Assembly (NCBI GenBank): GCA_017961345.1
Contig: JAGCXP010000040.1
Location: forward strand, 1-46,300
DNA length: 46,300 nucleotides
Source of the DNA: Bacteroidales bacterium
GTDB taxonomy: Bacteria; Bacteroidota; Bacteroidia; Bacteroidales; UBA932
Reading direction: 5' to 3'
Positions 31,933-40,455 of the stretch are shown in pieces. The notes beneath the pieces were generated by a model that saw nothing but the letters and a program-made list of their open reading frames with translations, was not told the origin of the DNA and did no database searches. A program made the position numbers and the translations under genes. Within the stretch, counting starts at the first letter, position 1. The number at the start of each line of letters is the position of its first letter.

Positions 31933-32539
31933 ACTTGCATTGGCCCTCATCCTGCCTGTGGCCTGCTCTGCTCCTCAAACCGTGAAAATGGAAAAAGACT
32001 CCGCCCTCGTCGTCGTGGACATGCTCTACGACTTCATCGACGGCTCCCTCGCCTGCGGAAACGCCGAAGAGGCCGTCGCCTATGTCAAAACCCTCATTGA
32101 CGAAAACCAGTGCCAGCCGCTGTTCATTTGCGACCATCATCCCGCCGACCACTCCTCCTTCAAGGATTTCGGAGGTATCTGGCCCGTCCACTGCGTGGCC
32201 GGAAGCCGGGGCGGGGAAGTGCACGAGGCCCTCAAACCCTATATGAGTGAGGAACTTACCTTCAACAAAGGTTGCGACCGCGAAGTGGAACAATACTCCG
32301 GTTTCGAAGGCCGCAACGAGGCCGGACAGAGCCTGGCCGAAGTGCTGGACACGATGGATGTCAAGGTGGTTTATGTCGTGGGTATCGCCACCGAATACTG
32401 CGTGTACAACACCGCCAAAGACCTCAAGGATGCCGGCTTTGATGTCCGCGTGATCAGCAAGGGCCTCGGCTATGTGGATGCCCAGGGGCACGTCGACACC
32501 CTCGCCAAAATGAAGGAAGAGGGCTTTACCGTTCTCTAA
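31916..32539 (+). CDS. pncA: Nicotinamidase (isochorismatase family) with lipoprotein-like N-terminus
   Basis: Converts nicotinamide to nicotinate for PncB. The catalytic triad is Asp35 (VVVDMLYDF), Lys118 (NKGCD) and Cys162 (TEYCVYNTA); metal ligands are Asp73, His75, His79 and probably His92 (DHHPADHSSF, WPVHC). The ATG at 31916 gives a 207-residue protein beginning MKKLVKLALALILPVAC, which looks like a lipoprotein signal (PVAC is a poor but possible lipobox). The usual cytosolic enzyme would start near Met25 (31988), so location is uncertain. The gene overlaps pncB by 17 bases, supporting coordinated NAD salvage. Confidence 0.9.
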   Translation: MKKLVKLALALILPVACSAPQTVKMEKDSALVVVDMLYDFIDGSLACGNAEEAVAYVKTLIDENQCQPLFICDHHPADHSSFKDFGGIWPVHCVAGSRGGEVHEALKPYMSEELTFNKGCDREVEQYSGFEGRNEAGQSLAEVLDTMDVKVVYVVGIATEYCVYNTAKDLKDAGFDVRVISKGLGYVDAQGHVDTLAKMKEEGFTVL

Positions 32540-32612
32540 GTCTTTGGGGATTTTCTACGGAAAAAGTCTAAATAACGGCAATCTGCTTGTATATTTAGAT
32601 TATTTTTAATAA

Positions 32613-32650
32613 ATTCGTGCGATTATAGTGGAAGCTATGGTCGCACGAAT
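32613..32650 (+). promoter_or_regulatory. Long perfect RNA hairpin in the polysaccharide-operon leader region
   Basis: ATTCGTGCGATTATAG and CTATGGTCGCACGAAT around the loop TGGAAG. All 16 positions pair in plus-strand RNA, two of them as U-G. No T run follows, so it is not a classical terminator. The 263-base gap 32540-32802 holds no gene I can support: besides this hairpin it has the palindrome TCAGGCCTGA (32673-32682) and the dyad listed next. Confidence 0.65.
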
Positions 32651-32714
32651 CCCGTTTGTAGAGGGCTTGTTGTCAGGCCTGATGCAATGCGCCGCCGCTC
32701 GGCCGGGAACGCTG

Positions 32715-32750
32715 CTCCGCCCCCGAAAAAATTTTTATGCAGGGGCGGAG
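32715..32750 (+). promoter_or_regulatory. GC-rich dyad before wza-like gene
   Basis: Perfect 9-bp arms CTCCGCCCC (32715-32723) and GGGGCGGAG (32742-32750), enclosing A6T5. A near-consensus -7 box TACCTTTC (32762-32769) follows 12 bases later. Function not known; attenuation or a protein site are possible. Confidence 0.45.
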
Positions 32751-32802
32751 TAGGTAACTAATACCTTTCAAAGAAAACAAGCTCTTCTAACAACACACTA
32801 AA

Positions 32803-33672
32803 ATGAAGAAAACCACCCTTCTGAACGCTGGTCTGCTCCTTCTGGGCTGCTGGATGCTTTTTTCCTGCGGCAGCCCCAAGAAGGTGCTCTACTTCCAGGA
32901 TACCGTGGATGGTACGGTCGATACCATCGCCACGGAGCCTTCCATCCGCATCCAGCCCCACGACAAAATCTACATCCTCGTACAGACGCGCGATCCGCAG
33001 CTGACGCAGATGTTCAACCTCAGTTACCCCAACTCCACGGGTAATTCGGACCTGTCGTTCAATGCGACGGCCTCCGGTGCCGGCTACGGAAATGCTGCGG
33101 GAGGTGGCGGTCGCCGCCTGGGTGGCAACACCCACCAGAACAACGCCCCCTACACCGTGGAAGCCGATGGGACCATCAAGTTCCCCGTCATGGGCAAACT
33201 CCACGTGGCGGGCATGACGCGGCCCGAACTGATTGATTACATCACCAACGAACTGGTTGCCCGCAACCTCGTGAAAGACCCTACCGTCTTCGTGGAATAC
33301 GCCAACCTCAAGGTGGATTTCCTCGGCTCCATCGGCGGCGGACCGGTGTATATCGACAAGGACAATTTCACGATTCTCGATGCGCTCAGCCTGCGCGGGG
33401 ATCTGAAGATTACTTCCCGCCGCGACAACATCAAGGTCATCCGGCAGGAAGGGAAACTCAAGAAGACCTATACCCTCGACCTGCGCAACGAACGGGCGTT
33501 GCTCAAGAGTCCCGCCTACTACCTCCAGCAGAACGACGTCATCTACGTGGAACCCCTGCCCGTCGAGCAGAACGGGGCCACCATCAACGGCGACACCGTC
33601 TCCTCCGTCGGCTTCTGGATGGCCATTCCTTCCCTTATCATCAGTATTCTCACCCTGCTAAAAGTCTGGTAA
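32803..33672 (+). CDS. wza: Polysaccharide export outer-membrane lipoprotein (Wza-like)
   Basis: A 289-residue lipoprotein: signal MKKTTLLNAGLLLLGCWMLF with lipobox FSC and Cys about 24. The Poly_export domain follows at about 45-165 (IRIQPHDKIYILVQ, YTVEADGTIKFPVMGKLHVA), interrupted by a Gly/Asn-rich loop around 80-110, and then an SLBB-like domain (FLGSIGGGPVYIDKDNFTIL). A C-terminal hydrophobic helix (VGFWMAIPSLIISILTLLKVW, in part) is common in the Bacteroidota form. It should form the outer-membrane pore with the Wzc-like protein encoded 2 bases downstream. Confidence 0.93.
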   Translation: MKKTTLLNAGLLLLGCWMLFSCGSPKKVLYFQDTVDGTVDTIATEPSIRIQPHDKIYILVQTRDPQLTQMFNLSYPNSTGNSDLSFNATASGAGYGNAAGGGGRRLGGNTHQNNAPYTVEADGTIKFPVMGKLHVAGMTRPELIDYITNELVARNLVKDPTVFVEYANLKVDFLGSIGGGPVYIDKDNFTILDALSLRGDLKITSRRDNIKVIRQEGKLKKTYTLDLRNERALLKSPAYYLQQNDVIYVEPLPVEQNGATINGDTVSSVGFWMAIPSLIISILTLLKVW

Positions 33673-33674
33673 TC

Positions 33675-36125
33675 ATGGCAGCTCCTTCTTCCCGACCGGT
33701 CAATTCCTTCTCTGATGCGTTCAATATCCGGGACATCGTCGGCGCTTGCTTGCGCCGCTGGTACTGGTTCATCATCTGCGCCGTTTTTGCCGTTTGTGTG
33801 GCGGAATACGGCATCATGAAGAAGATTCCGGTCTATTCCCGTTACTCCAGCATCCTGATTAAGGACCCCAATACCCGCCGTACCTCCAACAACGAATTGG
33901 AGCAGATTCTGGCCAATGGTACTACGCCGGTTATCCGCAAACTTATCAACGAGAAACTGACCTTCGAATCTCCCGCCCTGATGGAGGAAGTCGTACGCCG
34001 GCTGAACCTGACGATGGATTACTGGATGGACGGCCGTTTCCATCGCGTCCCGCTCTACGGCTACGACCGCCCCTTGGAGGTCAGTCTGCCCGACCTCTCT
34101 CCCAATGCCCACATTTCTTTGAACCTGGATGTGCGCAAAGACACGACCCTGGTTCTTTCCAAACTCGTACACAGCGGCGTGGAGTATGAATACGAGGCGG
34201 TGCTCCATCCCGGCGACACCCTCTCCACCCCTGTCGGCCGGATGGTCGTAACGCTGACTGATGGGTTCAATCCTTCTTGCTTCAACAAGACCTATTATGT
34301 CATTCACAGGAGTTTGCCCGAAGCGGTTTCGTACTTCGAATCCCGCCTGAACGTGGAGGAAGCGGCGGAAAAGGGAGACGTTCTCGATATTTCGATTACG
34401 GACGTGTCTCCCCAGCGTGCGGAAGACGTACTCAGCACCCTGATTGCCGTTTACAGTGAAAAATGGGTGGAAGACCGCAATAAGATGGTGATTTCCACCG
34501 CCCATTTCATCCGCGAACGGCTGGATGACATCGAAAAGGACCTTGGCGAAGTGGATGAGAGCATCGCCTCCTTCAAGAGCAACAACCTGATCGTGGACTC
34601 AAAGAACGCATCCGCCGCCATTATCGACATCAACAAAAACACCCAGGAGAGCATCCAGGAGGTGGACAACCAGGAGTTTATGTGCCGCTATGTGCGTCAC
34701 TACCTGCAGGAAAACAACTCCATCGACGAACTGATTCCGCTTCCGGGCAGCATTGTCGGCGAAGTGGGCGGCCTGGTCGCGGAGTACAACGCCACGGTGC
34801 TCAACCGCAACTATCTGGTCAAGAACTCCTCCGAGAGCAATCCGCTCGTGCTGGAACTCACCGATGCCCTCCGCAGTTACCGCCAGAACATCCTTTCGGC
34901 CATCGAAGCCCAGCTCGACGTGCTCTCAGCCCAGCGTTCCAACCTGCGCCGGAAAGAGCAGGCCATCAACCGCAAAATTGCCGAGTCGCCCAACCAGACC
35001 AAGCAACTGCTGACCATCGAGCGCCAGCAGAAGGTCAAGGAGAGCCTCTACCTCTATCTGCTGCAAAAGCGGGAGGAAAACGAACTTTCCCAGACCTTCA
35101 CGGCCTACAATACCCGTGTGCTGACCCCGCCGACCGGTCCGAACAAACCCGTCTATCCCCAGGGACGCAGGACCGTCCTGCTGGCCCTGCTCATCGGTCT
35201 GCTCGTTCCCCTGGTGACGATTTACATCATGGAGGTGGGCAACACCACCCTTCGCGGAAAAAAGGACCTGGAGAACCTGACGCTGCCCTTTGTCGGGGAG
35301 ATTCCCCAATATCGAAAGAAAGGCGTCCGGAAATGGGTGTTCGAGTTTCTCAAAAGTCCCAAGAAGCGCCGCGCCGAGCGCCTGGGCGTCAAGGAAACCG
35401 TCGTGAAGGAGGGCAAGCGCGACGTGATCAACGAGGCCTTCCGCGTACTTCGCACCAACCTCGAATTCATGACCCAGGACGACCACGGTAACGTGATGAT
35501 TCTGACTTCCTTCAATCCTGGCTCCGGCAAGACCTTCCTCTGCATCAACACGGCCATTACCCTGGCCATAAAGGGCAAGAAGGTGCTCGCCATCGACGGC
35601 GACCTGCGCCACGGTTCCCTCTCCGGCTATGTGGACCATCCGAAGGAAGGACTTTCCAACTACCTCGCCGGCCAGATCGACGACATCCACGAAGTCATCG
35701 TAGTCGATGAGCAGCGTCCCAGCTTGCACATTCTTCCCACCGGTACCATCCCGCCCAACCCGAGCGAACTGATCGGCAGCGAGCGTTTCGCTGCCATGAT
35801 TGACGCGCTCCGGGGCGACTACGACTATATTTTCATCGACTGCCCGCCCGTGGATATCGTGGCCGACACCCAGATTATCGCCAAGGTCGCCGACCGCACC
35901 ATCTTCGTCGTCCGTGCCGGCCTGCTCGAGCGTTCCATGCTCTCCGAACTCGAAAAACTCCAGCAGGAAGGCCGCTACAAGAATATGTCCCTGCTTTTGA
36001 ACGGCACTCTATCCCAGCACAACTACAGTTACCGCTACGGCAACAAGTACGGCTATAAGTACGGTTACAAGTACGGTTACTACGGCTACGGGAATCATAA
36101 GTATTACGGAGACGGGGAAGAATAA
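33675..36125 (+). CDS. wzc: Polysaccharide chain-length regulator and tyrosine autokinase (Wzc-like)
   Basis: An 816-residue inner-membrane protein. TM1 is at about 25-46, followed by a periplasmic Wzz domain and a long coiled coil (about 280-460), TM2 near 498-518, and a cytoplasmic BY-kinase. Kinase motifs: Walker A N614-P-G-S-G-K619-T, Walker A' VLAIDGDLR, and Walker B YIFIDCPPVD. The C-terminal tail holds 13 tyrosines in a K-Y-G-Y repeat, the autophosphorylation cluster. It controls polymer length and export together with the Wza-like pore. Base composition is still like the core genes. An imperfect 12-base tandem repeat encodes the tail. Confidence 0.95.
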   Translation: MAAPSSRPVNSFSDAFNIRDIVGACLRRWYWFIICAVFAVCVAEYGIMKKIPVYSRYSSILIKDPNTRRTSNNELEQILANGTTPVIRKLINEKLTFESPALMEEVVRRLNLTMDYWMDGRFHRVPLYGYDRPLEVSLPDLSPNAHISLNLDVRKDTTLVLSKLVHSGVEYEYEAVLHPGDTLSTPVGRMVVTLTDGFNPSCFNKTYYVIHRSLPEAVSYFESRLNVEEAAEKGDVLDISITDVSPQRAEDVLSTLIAVYSEKWVEDRNKMVISTAHFIRERLDDIEKDLGEVDESIASFKSNNLIVDSKNASAAIIDINKNTQESIQEVDNQEFMCRYVRHYLQENNSIDELIPLPGSIVGEVGGLVAEYNATVLNRNYLVKNSSESNPLVLELTDALRSYRQNILSAIEAQLDVLSAQRSNLRRKEQAINRKIAESPNQTKQLLTIERQQKVKESLYLYLLQKREENELSQTFTAYNTRVLTPPTGPNKPVYPQGRRTVLLALLIGLLVPLVTIYIMEVGNTTLRGKKDLENLTLPFVGEIPQYRKKGVRKWVFEFLKSPKKRRAERLGVKETVVKEGKRDVINEAFRVLRTNLEFMTQDDHGNVMILTSFNPGSGKTFLCINTAITLAIKGKKVLAIDGDLRHGSLSGYVDHPKEGLSNYLAGQIDDIHEVIVVDEQRPSLHILPTGTIPPNPSELIGSERFAAMIDALRGDYDYIFIDCPPVDIVADTQIIAKVADRTIFVVRAGLLERSMLSELEKLQQEGRYKNMSLLLNGTLSQHNYSYRYGNKYGYKYGYKYGYYGYGNHKYYGDGEE
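36045..36080 (+). repeat. 12-base tandem repeat in the Wzc tyrosine tail
   Basis: Three consecutive units of aagtacggytay (36045-36056, 36057-36068, 36069-36080), the last two identical. Each encodes Lys-Tyr-Gly-Tyr. Change in copy number keeps the frame. Confidence 0.8.
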
Positions 36126-36138
36126 GCAGGGCGTAGCT

Positions 36139-37143
36139 ATGTCGGATTTGTATATCTATTCCCGGATTCAGGCCAATGGCGTCAGGGTGGTAACAGACCA
36201 TCTTGAGGAAGCATGTCAACGTGCCGGAATTTCCTGCCGACAAGTTCGCACCCTTGACAATGTACCGAAAGATGCCCTTGTTGTCGCATACGGCGTGAAG
36301 GAGAACGTGGAACAGATGCACAAGGGGTTCCGAACCGAACTGGCTCTGCTGGTGGATGCGGTCTCGCTGGGGTTTCGCAACAAAGTCCGTTTCTATCTAA
36401 AGAACGGCTATCTTTTCCATTACGATTTTTTTTACAGCATTTACGCCTATCTGAAGTGGCGTAGACGAGAAAAAAGAGTCTTGCAGGCATTTCGTCAGGT
36501 AATGCTTGTATCCCAGACCGATATCAATTATCTGAAGCAACTCGCCCCGAAAGCAAAATGCCGTTACCTTCTAGTGCAAAACGGAGCGAATCTTCCGGAC
36601 TCTCCCTACTCCCATAATCCAGCCAATCACTTTCGTCTGGGCTTGCTGGCCTCCTGGGGAAATCCTGTGACCTATGCCGAGTCTGCCTGGTTTGTGGAAA
36701 AGTGGTTCTCTCGTTATGCGGAATCCCACCCCGAAACATTCTTGTATCTGGCCGGTCGCGGACCTTTTATTGAGCGCTTGCAAGGAAGGAAAAACGTCGT
36801 CGTGCTGGGTGAAGTTCCCGATTTGGCTGATTTCTTTTCGAATATAGACCTGTTTCTTGTCGTCAACCCCAAGGGCTGCGGCGTGCTCAACAGGGCCCTG
36901 GATGCCTTTGCCTATCAGGTCCCGGTTGCCGCGCTTCCTGCTTCGATGTCCGGGTTTGAGGGCGCAGAAGATTGCTATATTCCGTTTACCGATTACGCAA
37001 GTTTTGTGGAGGCGATTGAGCGAGGGAAGGACTTGAGTATGGTGGAGGAAATGGCGGGTGCGATGAAGGATTATCTCAAACGATGCGGAAACTGGCAGGA
37101 GAACTATACGGAACTGGCGGCGACAATAAAGAATTTTGTATGA
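36139..37143 (+). CDS. Glycosyltransferase, probably GT4/GT-B fold
   Basis: A 334-residue soluble protein. The C-terminal half has the GT-B pattern: HFRLGLLASWGNPVTYAES, FLYLAGRGPFIERL, VVVLGEVPDLADFFSNIDLF and NPKGCGVLNRALDAFAYQVP, like the nucleotide-sugar-binding half of GT4 enzymes, with the Glu usually seen replaced by a Asn/Arg region. The N-terminal half starts MSDLYIYSRIQANGVRVV and is more divergent. Donor and acceptor sugars are unknown. It begins 13 bases after wzc, and from here base composition becomes AT-richer. Its stop overlaps the ATG of the next gene. Confidence 0.82.
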   Translation: MSDLYIYSRIQANGVRVVTDHLEEACQRAGISCRQVRTLDNVPKDALVVAYGVKENVEQMHKGFRTELALLVDAVSLGFRNKVRFYLKNGYLFHYDFFYSIYAYLKWRRREKRVLQAFRQVMLVSQTDINYLKQLAPKAKCRYLLVQNGANLPDSPYSHNPANHFRLGLLASWGNPVTYAESAWFVEKWFSRYAESHPETFLYLAGRGPFIERLQGRKNVVVLGEVPDLADFFSNIDLFLVVNPKGCGVLNRALDAFAYQVPVAALPASMSGFEGAEDCYIPFTDYASFVEAIERGKDLSMVEEMAGAMKDYLKRCGNWQENYTELAATIKNFV

Positions 37144-37991
37144 AAGAAGAAAAACAGGAGTGGACGCGTGTCATTACGCCCAAAAGACATCTGCTGGATG
37201 TAGATATAAAGAGCGTTTGGCGTTATCGGGACTTGATTTATATGTCCGTTCGGCGCGACATCGTAGTCCAGTATAAGCAGACGATACTGGGACCTTTATG
37301 GTATCTAATGCAGCCGTTGCTGACGACCATCATGTTTATGTTTGTCTTTGGAGGTATCGCGAACATTTCCACGGATGGCATGCCCCAGCCTCTTTTCTAT
37401 ATGGCTGGTCTGCTGCTTTGGAACTATTACAGCTCTTGTTTCAATGCCTGCAGCGATATTTTTGGTGCAAATGCGGTTGTCTTTGGAAAGGTTTATTTTC
37501 CCCGGTTGGTCGTACCGATTTCTTCCGTGATTTCAAATCTGCTCAAAATGTTGATTCAGCTGGGGCTCTTTGTGGCATTTTATGTCTATTATGCCATCAA
37601 GGGGGCCCCGATTTGCGTCAATTGGTCTTTGCTCCTGTTCCCGTTCCTGGTTGTCATGACCGCTTTGCATGCAATGTCATGGGGGTTGATTGTTTCTTCC
37701 TTGACGACCAAGTACAAGGACCTGAAGTTTCTAATTACCTTCGCGGTACAATTGCTGATGTACGCAACGCCCATCGTTTATCCGCTAAGCGCTGCGCCCG
37801 AGAAGTATCGCTGGATACTGGAATTAAACCCGTTGACGCCCATCCTGGAAGCCTTCAAGTATAGTTGCATGGGATGCGGTTCGCTCAGTTGGGGCGGACT
37901 TTTGTATAGTTTTGTCTTTATGACTGTTTCTTTGGTATTGGGTATCATTGTCTTCTCCCGTCAGGAAAGGACTTTTATGGATACGGTGTGA
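37140..37991 (+). CDS. wzm: ABC-2 type polysaccharide exporter permease (Wzm-like)
   Basis: A 283-residue inner-membrane protein with six helices. The N-terminal VWRYRDLIYMSVRRDIVVQYKQTILGPLW region (residues 26-54, in parts) with the amphipathic interface helix, and the final helices after LNPLTPILEAFKYS, match O-antigen/teichoic-acid exporter permeases. The ATG at 37140 is chosen because the frame upstream is shared with the previous gene, and the start overlaps its stop. It pairs with the ATPase encoded immediately downstream (1-base overlap). Confidence 0.93.
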   Translation: MKEEKQEWTRVITPKRHLLDVDIKSVWRYRDLIYMSVRRDIVVQYKQTILGPLWYLMQPLLTTIMFMFVFGGIANISTDGMPQPLFYMAGLLLWNYYSSCFNACSDIFGANAVVFGKVYFPRLVVPISSVISNLLKMLIQLGLFVAFYVYYAIKGAPICVNWSLLLFPFLVVMTALHAMSWGLIVSSLTTKYKDLKFLITFAVQLLMYATPIVYPLSAAPEKYRWILELNPLTPILEAFKYSCMGCGSLSWGGLLYSFVFMTVSLVLGIIVFSRQERTFMDTV

Positions 37992-39259
37992 TGAAAGCGA
38001 TAGAATTTGAGAACGTAGGAAAAATGTACCGGCTCGGTCGCGTTGGCACCGGTACCCTCAGTCACGACCTTAACCGTTGGTGGCAGACCTCCATTCTGGG
38101 CAAAGAGGATCCCTATTTGCGGATTGGGGAAACCAATGACCGGACGGTCAGGGGAACTTCCGACTATGTCTGGGCTTTGCGAGATATCTCTTTCAGCGTG
38201 GAAGAAGGGGAGGTTGTCGGCATTATCGGAAAAAACGGGGCAGGAAAGTCTACCTTGCTGAAATTGCTTTCCAATATTACGGCGCCTACGACGGGCGAGA
38301 TTCGATACCGTGGCCGAATTGCATCCCTGCTGGAGGTCGGAACGGGTTTCCATCAGGAAATGACCGGTCGCGAGAACATCTACATGAACGGTTCCATTAT
38401 GGGCATGACCCGTGCGGAAATCACTTCGAAACTGGATGATATCGTGGATTTTGCAGGTGTTTCTCGTTACCTAGACACACCGGTCAAGCGCTATTCCGTT
38501 GGGATGAGTGTGCGGTTGGGCTTTGCGGTGGCGGCCTTCCTCGAGCCGGAAATTCTAGTCGTTGATGAGGTCTTGACAGTCGGTGATGCTGAATTTCAAA
38601 AGAAAGCCATTGGGAAAATGGATGACGTAGCCCATCAGAGTGGCCGGACCATCCTCTTTGTCAGTCACAATATGGCCAGCATCAAACAACTCTGCAAGAA
38701 GGGCATTCTTTTGGAGAACGGACTGCTGAAATTTGAAGGTGGCATTAAGGAAACGGTTGATGAATATATGACGAATTCTCTGAAAGTTTCCGAAAATGTC
38801 TTTTATGAAGACTTGGAGAAGGCCCCGGGTAATGAGAAGATGCGCGTCCAATCCTTCGTATTACTTCCTCTCTCCGGGAACGAACTATCGGTGGCATCTG
38901 GAATCCATGCTCAATTGAAGTTTAAGAATTTCGTTCCGGATATTATGCTGGATGTGACGATTGAGTTGTTTAATGCTGAGAATGTTCTTGTATTTACGCT
39001 TTTCAAGCAATTGACTAGGGATGATTCCAAAGTGGGATTTTATACTCTTGAGTTCGATGTGCCTCCCTATACTCTGAATCGGGGAAAATATTCTTTCCGC
39101 ATATGTTTTGGCCTGAATAATCGTGCTCGACTGTATTGGGGACCATTGGAGCATACCTTTGAACTGGAAGATGTTTTTGATGTGGATTTCTCAGATTGTG
39201 GCCGTCCGGGGTTGTTAAAACCGGACTATCCTATCAACTGTTGTTTTGAGGGGAAATAG
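37991..39259 (+). CDS. wzt: ABC polysaccharide exporter ATPase with C-terminal carbohydrate-binding domain (Wzt-like)
   Basis: A 422-residue protein. The ATPase domain (1-245) has Walker A G80-K-N-G-A-G-K-S, signature YSVGMSVRLGFAVA (typical of O-antigen exporters in place of LSGGQ), Walker B EILVVDEV and the H-loop FVSHNMAS. Residues about 265-422 form a beta-sandwich (KMRVQSFVLLPLSG, LKFKNFVPDIMLDVTIELF) like the Wzt_C domain that recognises the finished, capped glycan. The ATG at 37991 overlaps the permease stop (TGATG). A GTG one codon upstream is possible. Confidence 0.94.
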   Translation: MKAIEFENVGKMYRLGRVGTGTLSHDLNRWWQTSILGKEDPYLRIGETNDRTVRGTSDYVWALRDISFSVEEGEVVGIIGKNGAGKSTLLKLLSNITAPTTGEIRYRGRIASLLEVGTGFHQEMTGRENIYMNGSIMGMTRAEITSKLDDIVDFAGVSRYLDTPVKRYSVGMSVRLGFAVAAFLEPEILVVDEVLTVGDAEFQKKAIGKMDDVAHQSGRTILFVSHNMASIKQLCKKGILLENGLLKFEGGIKETVDEYMTNSLKVSENVFYEDLEKAPGNEKMRVQSFVLLPLSGNELSVASGIHAQLKFKNFVPDIMLDVTIELFNAENVLVFTLFKQLTRDDSKVGFYTLEFDVPPYTLNRGKYSFRICFGLNNRARLYWGPLEHTFELEDVFDVDFSDCGRPGLLKPDYPINCCFEGK

Positions 39260-39264
39260 CGAGG

Positions 39265-40455
39265 ATGAACATTCTTCTTCTGGCCGAGCGTGAGATTAAT
39301 CCCTTGATTGGAGGGATTGAGAGAGCCTGCCATATTTTGGCTCAGCGCTGGGAAGCACAGGGGTGTTCTGTATTTTTTTTGGCTTTGCGGCCGTCCGGGT
39401 GGGAACTAAATAACACTTCGATAGCGAAGCGGTTTTATCTACCGCAGACGGATTCCATCTCCGGAGAGAGGAATGTTGATTATGTGCGAGATATCGTCCA
39501 AAAATTTCAAATAGATATTCTTCTCAATCAGGCGACGATTCGCGAAGATGCTGTAGACCTGTGCAACGAGGTAAAAAAATACTCTTCCATAAAATTGGTT
39601 TCCGCTCTTCATTTTGCTCCGAATGCGGAGTATCAAATCGCGAAGAACAATATATTCCTGAATAGGGGAAACAAGGGGATTATTTCTTTCGCGAAGTCTA
39701 TCGCGAATTTTCTTTATTTCCACCTAATCAATGGAAAGCGAATAAAAGAAAGGGAGAGAAGGATTTTGAGGAAAATTTGTCAAGGAAGCGAAAAGGTCAT
39801 TACTCTGTCTGAAAAGTATATTCCAGCATTTCGCAAAATCCTTGCTTCGGATAAGTATCTGGCAATTCCCAATCCGATTATTCCTGCAGGAGGGGATCTC
39901 TTCACAAAAAAGAAACAATTGCTATATGTCGGTCGCATAGAATATGGCTGCAAGCGCTTTGACAGGATGCTTGATATTTGGAATTCTCTCTTCCGAATTT
40001 TCCCGGAATGGGAACTGGTGGTGGTAGGAGACGGAGGATACCTTCCCCATTTCAAGGATGAAACTCTTCGTAGAGGAATCCGACGCGTTCGATATGAGGG
40101 TTTCTGTAATCCGGAACCTTTTTATAAAACCGCAGCCATCTTATGCCTGACCTCCACTTGTGAGGGTTTTGGAATGGTTTTACCGGAATCAATGCGGTAT
40201 GGTTGCGTCCCTGTTTCCTACAATAGTTTTGCGGCACTATCTGACATCATAGAGGATGGCATCAACGGCTTTTCGGTTCCTGTTTTTGACAAACAGGCAT
40301 TTATCGGGAGGCTTAATTATTTGATGGGCAATCCGGAAAAACTAAAAAGAATGTCAGAGGATGCGTTAAAAGTACCCGTGAAATTTGATGCCGACCTCAT
40401 TGCCCGTCAATGGATGGATTTGTTTAAATCTTTGGTATGGAAAATCTGTTGCTGA
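39265..40455 (+). CDS. Glycosyltransferase family 4
   Basis: A 396-residue GT-B enzyme. The N-terminal MNILLLAEREINPLIGGIER with the Gly-Gly loop binds the acceptor side, and the C-terminal half has LLYVGRIEYGCKRFDRML, WELVVVGDGGYLPHF and the donor-site STCEGFGMVLPESMRYG, with the E-x7-E pair. This is a retaining GT4. Sugar specificity cannot be read. Its 3' end overlaps the next gene by 19 bases. AT-rich codon use. Confidence 0.9.
   Translation: MNILLLAEREINPLIGGIERACHILAQRWEAQGCSVFFLALRPSGWELNNTSIAKRFYLPQTDSISGERNVDYVRDIVQKFQIDILLNQATIREDAVDLCNEVKKYSSIKLVSALHFAPNAEYQIAKNNIFLNRGNKGIISFAKSIANFLYFHLINGKRIKERERRILRKICQGSEKVITLSEKYIPAFRKILASDKYLAIPNPIIPAGGDLFTKKKQLLYVGRIEYGCKRFDRMLDIWNSLFRIFPEWELVVVGDGGYLPHFKDETLRRGIRRVRYEGFCNPEPFYKTAAILCLTSTCEGFGMVLPESMRYGCVPVSYNSFAALSDIIEDGINGFSVPVFDKQAFIGRLNYLMGNPEKLKRMSEDALKVPVKFDADLIARQWMDLFKSLVWKICC

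Noticed and set aside
32613..32650. Invertible-promoter repeats as in Bacteroides capsule loci, or a dif site
   Set aside because: The arms are separated by only 6 bases that form a hairpin loop, and there is no promoter between them and no recombinase nearby. The arm and spacer arrangement does not match a XerCD site.
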